Source of the DNA: Hathewaya proteolytica DSM 3090
GTDB lineage: Bacteria > Bacillota > Clostridia > Clostridiales > Clostridiaceae
NCBI RefSeq assembly: GCF_900142225.1
Contig: NZ_FRAD01000018.1
Span: 1-61,666, forward strand
DNA: 61,666 bases
Direction: 5' to 3'
Shown: positions 23,463 to 32,989 of the stretch, in pieces
Numbering within the stretch: the stretch's first letter is position 1
Layout of the letters: every line of letters begins with the position of its first letter
Made by a program: the position numbers and the translations under genes
Notes under the pieces: model-generated
Database searches by the model: none
What the model was told of the DNA's origin: nothing
Seen by the model: only the letters and a program-made list of their open reading frames with translations

Positions 23463-25841
23463 ATGAAGGTTCCATATAGCTGGCTAAAAGATTATATTAA
23501 TATAGATATATCACCAAAGGAATTAGGTGACAAACTAACTTTATCAGGTTCAAAGGTAGAAGAAGTAATTATTTCTGGAAGCGAAATAGAAAATGTGGTT
23601 ACAGGAAGGATAGAATGCATAGAAAAGCATCCTGATGCAGATAAACTGGCTATTTGCTCTGTGAACATAGGAGAGGAAGAAAATATACAGATTGTAACAG
23701 CTGCTACAAATATGAAGGAAAATGATGTGGTTCCAGTAGCACTTCACGGTTCTACTCTTCACGGAGGAGTAAAAATCAAAAAGGGAAAATTAAGAGGCGT
23801 GATGTCAAATGGTATGTTCTGTTCAGAAGAAGAACTTGGTATCGCCGATGGAAAAGAAATAAAAGGACTTATGATACTTCCAAGGGATACTGCTGTGGGA
23901 AAAGATATAAAACAAATTCTAAATATGGAAAGTGCAGTAATAGACTTAGAAATAACATCTAACAGACCAGATTGCATGAGTATCATTGGGATTGCTAGGG
24001 AAACTGCAGCAACCATAGGAGAAAGTTATAAGATGCCAAGTCTTCAATATTCAGAGGATGAAAGCAGCAATATAAGTGAAATATTAAAGGTTGAAGTTAA
24101 GGATACAGATTGCAAGAGATATATGGCTAAGGCAATTAAAAATGTAAAGATAGCTCCTTCACCTAAATGGATGCAAGATAGACTTATAGAATATGGTGTA
24201 AGACCTATAAATAACATAGTTGACATTACTAACTTTGTCATGATAGAGCTTGGTCAACCTATGCATGCTTTTGATAGAAGGCATATTACTTCTGGAAAAA
24301 TCGTGGTGGAAAAAGCCGAAAATAATGAGAAATTTGTTACTTTAGATGAAATAGAGAGAAAATTGGATAACACTATGCTTTGTATAAAAGATAATGATAA
24401 AACTATTGCTATTGCTGGAGTTATGGGTGGCTTAAATTCTGAAGTTAGGGAAGACACCACAGAAATAATATTAGAATGTGCTAGCTTTAACAATGTAGCC
24501 ATAAGAAAAACTTCTTCAAAATTGAATTTAAGAACTGAGGCTTCCACAAAGTTTGAAAAGGAACTTGATGTTAACAATACAGAAGTTGCCCTTCAAAGAG
24601 CTTGTCATTTAATAGAAGAGCTTAATGCTGGTACCGTTGTTGGTGGAGTTATAGATGTTTACAACGACAAAATTGAACCTCACTTTGTTCAGGTAGATTA
24701 CAAATGGATTAATAAATTTATTGGCATAGATCTTTCAGCAGAAGACATGAAGAAAATCCTTGATAGTCTTGAACTTACAACCGAAATAGAGAGGAACATA
24801 TTAAAGGTAAATGTGACAACATTTAGATGTGATATCAACATTAAAGAAGATGTGGCGGAGGAAGTGGCAAGAATATATGGATACAACAAAATTCCATCTA
24901 CTTTACCTCATTGTGAATCTGTAAAAAGCGGCAAAACTGAGAAGGAAATGTTAGATGAGAAAGTCATAAATGTTTTAAATGGTGAAGGATTAAATCAAGC
25001 TATAAGCTATTCTTTTATCAGTCCAAAGGTATTCGATAAATTGTGCATAGATACAAACAGCAGTCTTAGAAATGTGGTTAAGATTAAAAACCCTCTTGGG
25101 GAAGACTTTAGTGTAATGAGAACCACTTCTATAGGATCCATGATGGAATCCTTGTGTAGAAATTACTCAAGAAATAACGCCTACGCAAAACTTTTCGAAA
25201 TCGGCAAAGTATACATTAAAAATCAAGATGAGAATAAAATACCTGAGGAAAGAAACATTGTGACTATTGGTATGTATGGAAAAATGGATTACTTAAATCT
25301 AAAGGGTATAATTGAGGAACTTATAAGAGGTCTTAATGTGAATAATGTAACTCTTAAAAGAGAAAGTGAAAACCCAAGCTTCCATCCTGGAAAAACTGCT
25401 GCCATGTATATAAAAAATAAGTATGTGGGAGTATTTGGAGAAATACATCCAGATGTATGTGAGAACTATGGTATGGATGAGAGGTGCTATATAGCTGAGC
25501 TGGATTTAGATATACTATTTGAAAACTCAGTATTGGATAAAAAGTATACTCCTCTTCCAAAATATCCAGCTGTAACTAGGGATATTGCAATTCTTGTGGA
25601 TGACGAAATTCTTGTACAGGAAATTGAAGATACCATAGTAAAAGCAGGAGGGAACCTACTAGAGAGTATGGAACTTTTCGATGTATACAAGGGTGAGCAA
25701 ATACCAAAAGGCAAAAAAAGCGTGGCCTTTGCTCTTATCTACAGGGTTGCAGATAAAACTCTTACAGATGAAGAAGTAAACAAGGTTCATAGCAAGATAT
25801 TGAGAGCAGTAGAACATAAAATCGGGGCAGAGCTAAGATAA
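23463..25841 (+). CDS. pheT: Phenylalanyl-tRNA synthetase beta subunit
   Basis: The 792-residue length is typical for bacterial PheT. Domain order is visible: N-terminal MKVPYSWLKDYI; a tRNA-binding OB fold (HPDADKLAICSVNIGEE, MSNGMFCSEEELG); B3/B4 editing region (TNRPDCMSIIGIARE, GVMGG); B5 (ARIYGYNKIPSTLP); a class II-like core (GEDFSVMRTTSIGSM); and a C-terminal anticodon-binding domain (PKYPAVTRDIAILVD). It forms the heterotetramer with PheS. Confidence 0.97.
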   Translation: MKVPYSWLKDYINIDISPKELGDKLTLSGSKVEEVIISGSEIENVVTGRIECIEKHPDADKLAICSVNIGEEENIQIVTAATNMKENDVVPVALHGSTLHGGVKIKKGKLRGVMSNGMFCSEEELGIADGKEIKGLMILPRDTAVGKDIKQILNMESAVIDLEITSNRPDCMSIIGIARETAATIGESYKMPSLQYSEDESSNISEILKVEVKDTDCKRYMAKAIKNVKIAPSPKWMQDRLIEYGVRPINNIVDITNFVMIELGQPMHAFDRRHITSGKIVVEKAENNEKFVTLDEIERKLDNTMLCIKDNDKTIAIAGVMGGLNSEVREDTTEIILECASFNNVAIRKTSSKLNLRTEASTKFEKELDVNNTEVALQRACHLIEELNAGTVVGGVIDVYNDKIEPHFVQVDYKWINKFIGIDLSAEDMKKILDSLELTTEIERNILKVNVTTFRCDINIKEDVAEEVARIYGYNKIPSTLPHCESVKSGKTEKEMLDEKVINVLNGEGLNQAISYSFISPKVFDKLCIDTNSSLRNVVKIKNPLGEDFSVMRTTSIGSMMESLCRNYSRNNAYAKLFEIGKVYIKNQDENKIPEERNIVTIGMYGKMDYLNLKGIIEELIRGLNVNNVTLKRESENPSFHPGKTAAMYIKNKYVGVFGEIHPDVCENYGMDERCYIAELDLDILFENSVLDKKYTPLPKYPAVTRDIAILVDDEILVQEIEDTIVKAGGNLLESMELFDVYKGEQIPKGKKSVAFALIYRVADKTLTDEEVNKVHSKILRAVEHKIGAELR

Positions 25842-25962
25842 TAAATAGTAAAACAAATTAATTTTTTGTAATAAAAACAATTAATTAAATTAATATAGGT
25901 TTATTAAATCAGTAATATATGTTATTATATAATGTAATAAAACATGTATGGGGTGTTACAAT

Positions 25963-26616
25963 ATGAACGTTGTTACTGTTAAAATAAACGAAATGGAATA
26001 TTCTCTTACAGGATCTGAAGACGTTGAATACATAAAAGTATTAGCTGATTATGTCAATGAGAAAGTAAGAGCCATAAAAAGCAACAATAACAAATTGGGA
26101 ACAAGTGAGCTCTCTGTGTTAGCTGCCATAAACATTGTGGATGAATTGATAAAGCTTAAAACCCAGAAGGATAAAGTGGACGACACCGCAGCATCTCTCA
26201 AGGAAAACAATGAGGAGCTTATAAAAAAGAATGAACAGTTGCTTGATATACTTGAAAAATCGCAAAATGCTATTAAAAATATGCGGGAAAATATTAACCA
26301 ATTAGAGGAATCCAGCAATAATCTTCAACAGGACATCCAAAATGTGCAGAAGCAAAATTCACTACTTCAAGAAGAAAACATTCAATTGCAATCTAGGGTA
26401 AATGAATTAGAATCAGAAACTAAGGAATTAAAACAACCTGAAATCAGTGAAACATCGTCTAATGCCATAGATATCTTGATGGAGGAAAATGAAGCCCTTA
26501 GGAAGAAGTTAATAAGCACCATAGAGCAGAATAAATTTATGGAGCAGAAAACCAAGAAGTATGTACAGGAAATAAAAAACCTTAAGAATGAGAACAAATT
26601 ATATAAGAAAGTTTAA
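25963..26616 (+). CDS. zapA: Cell division protein ZapA with long C-terminal coiled coil
   Basis: ZapA promotes FtsZ filament bundling at the division site. The N-terminal head is recognisable: VTVKINEMEYSLTGSEDVEYIKVLADYVNEKV, then LSVLAAINIVDELIKLK. Unlike the usual 85-110-residue ZapA, this one continues to 217 residues with a predicted long coiled coil rich in Glu, Asn, Gln and Lys (ENNEELIKKNEQLLDILE and similar repeats). The start at 25963 removes five residues without homology; GGGGTG precedes it. Place between pheT and the U32 gene is usual for clostridia. Confidence 0.85.
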   Translation: MNVVTVKINEMEYSLTGSEDVEYIKVLADYVNEKVRAIKSNNNKLGTSELSVLAAINIVDELIKLKTQKDKVDDTAASLKENNEELIKKNEQLLDILEKSQNAIKNMRENINQLEESSNNLQQDIQNVQKQNSLLQEENIQLQSRVNELESETKELKQPEISETSSNAIDILMEENEALRKKLISTIEQNKFMEQKTKKYVQEIKNLKNENKLYKKV

Positions 26617-26645
26617 AAGGATAAGGTTAAACTTATCCTTTTAAA
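26616..26645 (+). terminator. Terminator-like hairpin after zapA
   Basis: AAAGGATAAG and CTTATCCTTT pair around a 6-nt loop. The following T-run is short, so termination may be partial and allow read-through to the U32 gene. Confidence 0.55.
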
Positions 26646-26667
26646 TTTATAAGGGCAGGTGAAATAT

Positions 26668-29046
26668 ATGACCAAAGGAAAAATAGAATTGCTAGCACCG
26701 GCAGGAAGTATGGAGAGTTTGAAGGCTGCAGTGCAAAGCGGAGCAGATGCAGTATATCTAGGAGGCAATAGATTTTCTGCCAGAGCTTATGCCTCAAACT
26801 TTACGGATGAAACCATGGAAGAGGCTGTGGAATACTGCCATTTCTATGGTGTTAAGGTGTACGTCACGGTAAATACACTTTTAAAAGAAAATGAAGTAAT
26901 GGACGCTGTAAGGTATGTATCATTTTTATATCACATAGGTGTAGATGCTGTTATAATACAAGACCTTGGTTTGGCATCTCTTCTAAAGGCAAATATACCA
27001 CAAATGGAAATCCATGCTTCTACTCAGATGACAGTGCATAACGGTGAGGGTGCCAAGTTCTATGAAAACTATGGCTTTAAAAGAATTGTGTTGTCCAGGG
27101 AGCTTTCCTTAAAGGAAATTGAATATATATCAAAGGATTTGAAAGTGGAGACAGAGATTTTTGTTCATGGTGCGTTATGTGTGTGCTATTCAGGTCAATG
27201 CCTGATGAGCAGTATGATAGGTGGCAGAAGTGGCAACAGGGGAAGATGTGCTCAGCCTTGTAGGTTGCCTTATAGTATATTAAACAAGAAAACCATGGAA
27301 TCAAAAAGTGGGTACATAATGAGTCCTAAAGATATATGTACTATAGAAAATATAGGCGATATAATAGAAAGTGGGGCTTCTTCACTAAAAATAGAAGGGC
27401 GTATGAAAAAACCTGAGTACGTGGCAGGTGTGGTTAAGGCATACAGAAATGCCATAGATAAGTACTATTTAGGAGAAGAATACTGTGAAGAGCAAGATAA
27501 AAAAATTTTGGCCCAGCTTTTCAATAGAGAGGGATTTTCAAAGGCATATTTATACGGCAACCACGGCAAGGATATGATGGCGGTGAATTTTCCTAAGAAT
27601 ATGGGAATATATTTAGGCACTGTGGAAAATGATAAAACAGTTGTGCTTAGAGAAGACATAAGTGTAAAAGATGGTATAAGGTTTGGCGAAGAGGGCCTTG
27701 TAATATCTTCTATTGAGGAAAACAAGGTGGAAGTTCCAAGGGCTGAAAAGGGCAGTAGGGTATTGTTAAAACCCTGTAGGTATAAGATAGGGGATAGACT
27801 TTACAAGACATCCGACAATAACTTAAATGAGGCACTATCTCTATATTACAAGGAAGTTGTGAGGAAGTATCCTATAAAGCTTAAGGTGAAATTTAATTGT
27901 CACGAAGCCATAGAGCTAAGCACACATATCTTTGAACACGAATTTACTGTAAGAGGACCAATGGTGGAAAGTGCATTAAAAAAACCATTATCCAAGGACA
28001 GCATAGAAGAAAAACTGAGAAAATGTGGCAATACGCCATTTGAGGTAACAGAGGTTGAGTTTGAAAAGTTTCAGCCTGGATTTATGGCAGTAAGCGCCAT
28101 TAACCAAGTAAGAAGAGATCTTATTGATGCAATAATGGAGTATAGAAATAAAGAAAGTAAAAGGGAAAGCAGCAAGGGAATAGAAGGTATAAAGGTAAAT
28201 GATACCATGATAAACCATAATATAAGTTCTATGCCGGAGTTTGTTGCAACTGTAATTTCAGAGGAGCAATTAAAGGCTGTTTCTGATTTTAACAAAGAAA
28301 ACAATACCTGTGTAGAAATTTGTATAAATCCTTTCGTAAAAAATAGTATTATCAGCATAGACAGTTTTGAGAAAAATAGTATTTTTATAAGGGTGCCCAG
28401 CATTATAAAGGACAGTGAATACGAAAATTGTTGTGTTATTATAAAGCGATATTTGCCATATTTAAAGGGTATTATTACATCAAATATGGGTATTGCTTCA
28501 AGGTATTCTAAGGTGACAAAGATAATTCTAGATTACAAGAGCAATATATTTAACTCCTATATGGGGGATATCTTCAAGGAGTTTCACGGTGTGTACTTAA
28601 GCGGCGAGCTAAATAAAAGTGAGATTAAGAGCATATGCAGTAATACAAGGGCTACGGTAAATATGGGAATAAACTTATATGGCAGATGTGAACTCATGGT
28701 AAGCGAATATTGTCCTGTGGGAGCTTATTTTGGAAACAAAGATTGCAAATCTCATTGTAGTGCACCTTGCAGAGAAGGAGAGTTTTATTTAAAAGACAGA
28801 ATGAAGGTGGAGTTTCCTATAATTAACGACATATATTGTAGGAGTTACATTTTAAATGGAGATATAACTAACATAATATCCTTTAAGGATGAAATAATAA
28901 AAATGGGTATAAAAAATTTTAAAGTGGACTTTACTTTTGAATCTTATGATGATGTTAAACATATTTTGCAAAATATGTTACACGGTAAAGGTGAGATTTG
29001 TGGTGAAAATTATACTAAGGGTCACTACAAAAGAGGCGTTGAATAG
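26668..29046 (+). CDS. U32 peptidase-family protein with DUF3656-like region (RlhA-like)
   Basis: The 792-residue protein starts TKGKIELLAPAGSMESLKAA and has the U32 barrel features AVYLGGNRFSARA, VYVTVNTLLKE, EIHASTQMTVHN and VLSRELSLKEI. A Cys-rich signature, GNRGRCAQPCRLPY, lies near residue 190, and a second Cys set near the end (EYCPVGAYFGNKDCKSHC). Relatives such as E. coli RlhA and Bacillus TrhP hydroxylate RNA bases rather than cleave peptides. An rRNA hydroxylation role is likely but is inference from family. ATG 26668 is preferred over GTG 26659 because GGGCAGG lies just upstream. Confidence 0.85.
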   Translation: MTKGKIELLAPAGSMESLKAAVQSGADAVYLGGNRFSARAYASNFTDETMEEAVEYCHFYGVKVYVTVNTLLKENEVMDAVRYVSFLYHIGVDAVIIQDLGLASLLKANIPQMEIHASTQMTVHNGEGAKFYENYGFKRIVLSRELSLKEIEYISKDLKVETEIFVHGALCVCYSGQCLMSSMIGGRSGNRGRCAQPCRLPYSILNKKTMESKSGYIMSPKDICTIENIGDIIESGASSLKIEGRMKKPEYVAGVVKAYRNAIDKYYLGEEYCEEQDKKILAQLFNREGFSKAYLYGNHGKDMMAVNFPKNMGIYLGTVENDKTVVLREDISVKDGIRFGEEGLVISSIEENKVEVPRAEKGSRVLLKPCRYKIGDRLYKTSDNNLNEALSLYYKEVVRKYPIKLKVKFNCHEAIELSTHIFEHEFTVRGPMVESALKKPLSKDSIEEKLRKCGNTPFEVTEVEFEKFQPGFMAVSAINQVRRDLIDAIMEYRNKESKRESSKGIEGIKVNDTMINHNISSMPEFVATVISEEQLKAVSDFNKENNTCVEICINPFVKNSIISIDSFEKNSIFIRVPSIIKDSEYENCCVIIKRYLPYLKGIITSNMGIASRYSKVTKIILDYKSNIFNSYMGDIFKEFHGVYLSGELNKSEIKSICSNTRATVNMGINLYGRCELMVSEYCPVGAYFGNKDCKSHCSAPCREGEFYLKDRMKVEFPIINDIYCRSYILNGDITNIISFKDEIIKMGIKNFKVDFTFESYDDVKHILQNMLHGKGEICGENYTKGHYKRGVE

Positions 29047-29063
29047 AGTATGAGAGGTTCAAG

Positions 29064-29112
29064 AAAGGTGGTGAATTGCCTATTGTATTTTACAATGGGT
29101 AAGCCTATATGA
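29064..29112 (+). promoter_or_regulatory. Unusual translation-start region of mutS2
   Basis: The only strong ribosome site, AAAGGTGGTG (29064-29073), is 35 nt before the mutS2 ATG (29109). In between lies a 9-bp stem, CCTATTGTA/TACAATGGG, with a 3-nt loop (29079-29099). A small reading frame (TTG 29083, or GTG 29071) ends in TGA at 29110-29112, overlapping the mutS2 ATG as ATGA. Either translational coupling or hairpin-shortened spacing could start mutS2. Confidence 0.45.
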
Positions 29113-31466
29113 ATGAAAAGGGATTAAGAGTTTTAGAGTTTAACAAGATAAAAGAAATAATTAGAAAAAATGCGTCTACTGGGGCTGGTAAAGAGTTAAT
29201 TGACAATCTAAAGCCCTATGATAACATCCACGATGTGAAAGAACACATTGAAGAAACTGATGAAGCTGTAAATTTAATAAATAAAAAGGGCATGCCTCCT
29301 ATGGAGGGCCTATACGATGTGAGGGAAGACATTGATAGAGCTGCAAAGGGTGGAACATTAAGAGGAGAGGCTCTTTTAAAAATAGCCAATGTTTTAAGGT
29401 GTGCTAGGCGTTTTACAGAGTACGTGGCAGTAAAAGAGGGTGAGGATCCTTATAAAGTACTTAGCGATATTGTCTGTGGAATTATCCCCTTAAAAAGAAT
29501 AGAGGATAAAATTTTTGATGCCATAATAAGTGAAGATGAGGTCAGCGACAGAGCCAGCGAAAAATTGTATTCCATTAGAAGAGCTTTAAAAGATAAAAAT
29601 GCCAATGTGAAACAAAAGGTAGGATCCATGGTAAGAAGCTATGGACAATACCTTCAGGAAAACCTATATACCATGAGAGGCGATAGATATGTTATTCCTG
29701 TAAAAAGCGAATGCAAGGGCCAAGTCCCAGGACTAGTACACGATCAAAGTGCCTCCGGTGCTACCTTATTTATAGAGCCCATGGGATTAGTTGATCTGAA
29801 TAATGAAATAAAAGAACTCATGCTAAAAGAAAAGGCAGAGGTAGATAGAATTTTGGCTGCACTTACAAAAGAAATTTTTACTAACATTAAAACTGTGGAA
29901 AATGATGCCAATATCGTGTGGGAGCTGGATTTTATATTTGCCAAGGCAAAATATGCCTATAGTACTGAGTGCACTAAGCCTATGGTAAGTGAGGAGGGCA
30001 TTATAGATGTTGTAAAGGGACGACATCCTCTCATCGATCCAAGTGTAGTGGTAAGAAATGATATATATTTGGGTAAGGATTTTACATCATTAATAATAAC
30101 CGGTCCAAATACAGGCGGTAAAACGGTGACAATAAAGACACTTGGTTTAATCGAACTCATGGCTTTAAGTGGTCTTTTAATACCGGCAGATGAAAACTCC
30201 GTAATAGGCTTCTTTAAAGAGGTTTTTGCGGACATTGGAGATGAGCAAAGTATAGAACAGAGTTTATCTACTTTCTCCTCCCATATGACAAATATTGTGG
30301 AAATAATGGATAAGGCAGAGGAAGATTCTCTTGTCCTATTTGATGAACTAGGTGCTGGAACTGATCCTACAGAAGGAGCGGCATTGGCTGTGGCTATTCT
30401 TGAAGAACTTCGCAAAAGGAAGTGTAAAATACTAGCTACCACCCACTACAGTGAAATAAAGGCTTATGCTTTAAAAACCATGAATGTGGAAAATGCCTGT
30501 GTTGAGTTTGATGTAAATACTTTGCGACCTACATATAAGCTTTTAATTGGGGTACCAGGTAAATCAAATGCATTTGAAATTTCAAGAAAGTTAGGCTTGC
30601 CAGGATATATAATCGATTTTGCAAAGAAAAATATATCTCACGATAATATGGAATTTGAAGATCTTATAAGCAGTCTTCAAGAAAAGAATATTTTGGCAGA
30701 GCAGTACGCTAGGAAAAATGAGCTTTTAAAAGATGAAGCAAGAAAACTAAAGGAAAAGTATGAAGAAAAACTTGAAAAGGTAGAGAATATAAGGGAAAAA
30801 GCTATTCAGGATGCAAAAGAAGAGGCAAGAAAAATTGTTCGAAATGCTAAGAGTGATGTGGATGAAATACTAAAAGAGGTTAGAAAGCTAGAGAGCTCTC
30901 AAGATTTTTCTGAAGCTAGAAAGAAGTTAGAAAGTCAAAGAGAAAAAGTAAAAGGAAAACTTTCAAACTTAGAAGATGAAACTCTTTATGAGGAAGAAAT
31001 CGGAAATGTAAGCGAAGCATTGCCAGGGCAAGAGTATACCTTAATAAGGATAAATGAAAAGGTTACTGTTATTACTGAGCCTGACAAAAAAGGAGATTTG
31101 CTCGTGCAGGCGGGTATAATGAAAATCAAGGTGAATTTGAGTGAATTGAAGACCCTTACTAAAGATGAAATAAAGAGAGATAAGAAAATACAGAGACGAG
31201 AAGCTAAACTAAGAAGCAGCAGTGTATCTTCATCTGTGGATCTTAGGGGAATGGACTCAGAAGAAGCTTTGTATTCAGCTGATAAGTACCTGGATGAAGT
31301 GTACTTGGCAGGATTAAAAGAAGTCACTTTGATTCACGGAAAAGGCACTGGAATACTGAGAAAGTCTATTCAAAATATGCTTAAAACTCATCCTCATGTT
31401 AAATCTTCTAGACTTGGAGAATATGGAGAGGGTGGCATAGGTGTCACTGTAGTGACTCTCAAATAA
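29109..31466 (+). CDS. mutS2: MutS2 family ATPase/endonuclease
   Basis: The 785-residue length fits MutS2. The core begins MNEKGLRVLEFNKI, the clamp region contains VKQKVGSMVRSYGQYLQE and VHDQSASGATLFIEP, Walker A is GPNTGGKT at about residue 332, and Walker B lies in LVLFDELGAGTDPTEGAAL. A coiled coil (about 520-640) precedes the C-terminal Smr nuclease domain, with VDLRGMDSEEAL near residue 709 and HGKGTGILR. MutS2 (RqcU) is linked to recombination control and to splitting of stalled ribosomes in Bacillus. No in-frame start exists upstream because a TAA is at 29100-29102. Confidence 0.95.
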   Translation: MNEKGLRVLEFNKIKEIIRKNASTGAGKELIDNLKPYDNIHDVKEHIEETDEAVNLINKKGMPPMEGLYDVREDIDRAAKGGTLRGEALLKIANVLRCARRFTEYVAVKEGEDPYKVLSDIVCGIIPLKRIEDKIFDAIISEDEVSDRASEKLYSIRRALKDKNANVKQKVGSMVRSYGQYLQENLYTMRGDRYVIPVKSECKGQVPGLVHDQSASGATLFIEPMGLVDLNNEIKELMLKEKAEVDRILAALTKEIFTNIKTVENDANIVWELDFIFAKAKYAYSTECTKPMVSEEGIIDVVKGRHPLIDPSVVVRNDIYLGKDFTSLIITGPNTGGKTVTIKTLGLIELMALSGLLIPADENSVIGFFKEVFADIGDEQSIEQSLSTFSSHMTNIVEIMDKAEEDSLVLFDELGAGTDPTEGAALAVAILEELRKRKCKILATTHYSEIKAYALKTMNVENACVEFDVNTLRPTYKLLIGVPGKSNAFEISRKLGLPGYIIDFAKKNISHDNMEFEDLISSLQEKNILAEQYARKNELLKDEARKLKEKYEEKLEKVENIREKAIQDAKEEARKIVRNAKSDVDEILKEVRKLESSQDFSEARKKLESQREKVKGKLSNLEDETLYEEEIGNVSEALPGQEYTLIRINEKVTVITEPDKKGDLLVQAGIMKIKVNLSELKTLTKDEIKRDKKIQRREAKLRSSSVSSSVDLRGMDSEEALYSADKYLDEVYLAGLKEVTLIHGKGTGILRKSIQNMLKTHPHVKSSRLGEYGEGGIGVTVVTLK

Positions 31467-31476
31467 GGAGAAAAAG

Positions 31477-31944
31477 ATGGTAGTTGTAAGCGCTTGTTTA
31501 TGTGGTGTAAACTGCAAATATAATGGAGAAAACAATTACAATGAAAAAGTTGCAAAACTTTTTAGGGAGAAAAAGGCTGTATTAATTTGTCCGGAGCAAA
31601 TGGGCGGCCTTTCCACCCCTAGGCTTCCTTGTGAGATAAGCAATTCCGGTGGGGAAGAGGTACTTTGCCATAAGGCTAAGGTTGTGAATTGCAAGGGTGA
31701 GGATTGTACAGAACAGTTTTTAAAGGGTGCTGAGGAAGCTCTTAATATTGCCAAAGCTGTAGGTGCAGATAGTGCTATTTTAAAGTCTAAAAGTCCTTCA
31801 TGTGGTTGTGGGAAAATATATGATGGGAAGTTTTCAGGTCAATTAAAACAAGGCAATGGTGTAACAGCGGCCTTGTTTTTAAAAAATGGAATAAAAGTGT
31901 ATAATGAGAATAGTGTAGAGGAAATATTTAATTTGGAGGAATGA
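31477..31944 (+). CDS. DUF523 family protein, TudS-like thiouracil desulfurase
   Basis: The 155-residue protein begins MVVVSACLCGVNCKYNGE and has LICPEQMGGLSTPR and LKSKSPSCGCGKIYDG. This is the full DUF523 pattern. Members called TudS use a [4Fe-4S] cluster held by three cysteines to remove sulfur from thiouracil; the Cys in SACLCGVNC and SPSCGCG are the likely ligands. It starts 10 nt after mutS2 (AAGGAG) and its stop lies inside the ribosome site region of the next gene, so the two are probably coupled. Confidence 0.85.
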   Translation: MVVVSACLCGVNCKYNGENNYNEKVAKLFREKKAVLICPEQMGGLSTPRLPCEISNSGGEEVLCHKAKVVNCKGEDCTEQFLKGAEEALNIAKAVGADSAILKSKSPSCGCGKIYDGKFSGQLKQGNGVTAALFLKNGIKVYNENSVEEIFNLEE

Positions 31945-31946
31945 AC

Positions 31947-32966
31947 ATGAGTTTTCAAGAGTTGATGGGAGAGGCAAGAAAAAATTTAAATAATAGCTGT
32001 AGGGTATGTAAGGTATGTAATGGGGTAGCTTGTGCTGGTGAAGTTCCAGGCATGGGTGGATTGGGAACGGCGACTTCCTTTAAAAACAATGTAGAAAGTC
32101 TATCTAAAATAAAACTTAATATGAAGACTATCCACAATGCTAAAAATCCTGATATGGAAACAGAACTATTTGGGAAAAAGATGTCTGTACCAGTATTCGC
32201 AGCTCCGGTTTCTGGTACCACTTTAAATATGGGCGGAAAACTGACTGAGAGGGAATATATATCCATGGTCATAGATGGATGTTTGGAAAGCGGTATTTAT
32301 CCAATGGTTGGAGATACTGCGGTGGATACTTTTCTGCCAACGAACCTAGAAGAACTTAAAAAAAGAGATGGAAATGGTATCGCCTTTATAAAGCCATGGA
32401 AAAACAATGTAGTTATTGAAAAAATCAAAAAAGCAGAAGATGCAGGCGTTTTTGCTGTGGGAATGGACATAGATGCTTGTGGACTTATAACTTTAGCTCT
32501 TCATGGAAAGCCTGTTATGCCCAAGGAATTTGATGAGATAAAAGAAATTATTGATTGTACAAAACTGCCCTTTATTGTAAAGGGGGTAATGTGTGCAGAA
32601 GAAGCAAAGATGGCTGTAGAACTTGGTGCAAAGGCCATAGTAGTTTCAAATCACGGTGGAAGAGTTTTAGACTTTATGCCTGGAGTGGCTGAAGTTTTAT
32701 CAGAGGTAAGCAAGGCTGTAAAAGGCAAGATAACCATATTAGCTGATGGCGGTATTAGATCAGGAGTAGATGTTCTTAAATTCTTAGCTCTAGGTGCTGA
32801 TGGCGTGCTTATTGGAAGGCCTTTTGTATGGGCATCTTTTGGCGGTGGCGCACAGGGAGTAAGGGAGTACGTGGAAAAGATAAAAGGCGAATTAAAGTCC
32901 GCAATGATATTGACAGGATGTCAAGATATTGCTAGTATAAATGAAAGTATAATATATAGAGAATAA
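31947..32966 (+). CDS. FMN-dependent alpha-hydroxyacid oxidase/dehydrogenase-like protein with Cys-rich N-terminus
   Basis: The 339-residue TIM barrel has FMN-family motifs: VPVFAAPVSGTTLNMGG, FIVKGVMCAEEA with the FMN-binding Lys, VVSNHGGRVLDFMPG with the catalytic His and Arg, and ILADGGIRSGVDVLKFLALGADGVLIGRPF. Ahead of the barrel is an unusual Cys cluster, C18, C21, C24 and C29 (SCRVCKVCNGVACAGE), that could hold a metal or Fe-S centre. I choose ATG 31947 because TTGGAGG then has 7-nt spacing; ATG 31941 would be too close. The substrate is unknown. Confidence 0.82.
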   Translation: MSFQELMGEARKNLNNSCRVCKVCNGVACAGEVPGMGGLGTATSFKNNVESLSKIKLNMKTIHNAKNPDMETELFGKKMSVPVFAAPVSGTTLNMGGKLTEREYISMVIDGCLESGIYPMVGDTAVDTFLPTNLEELKKRDGNGIAFIKPWKNNVVIEKIKKAEDAGVFAVGMDIDACGLITLALHGKPVMPKEFDEIKEIIDCTKLPFIVKGVMCAEEAKMAVELGAKAIVVSNHGGRVLDFMPGVAEVLSEVSKAVKGKITILADGGIRSGVDVLKFLALGADGVLIGRPFVWASFGGGAQGVREYVEKIKGELKSAMILTGCQDIASINESIIYRE

Positions 32967-32989
32967 TTACTGTAAAGGCAGGTAAGGCT

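Noticed and set aside
29957..30442. 161-codon minus-strand frame inside mutS2
   Set aside because: It lies opposite the Walker region of mutS2, is Ser-rich low complexity and has no ribosome site.
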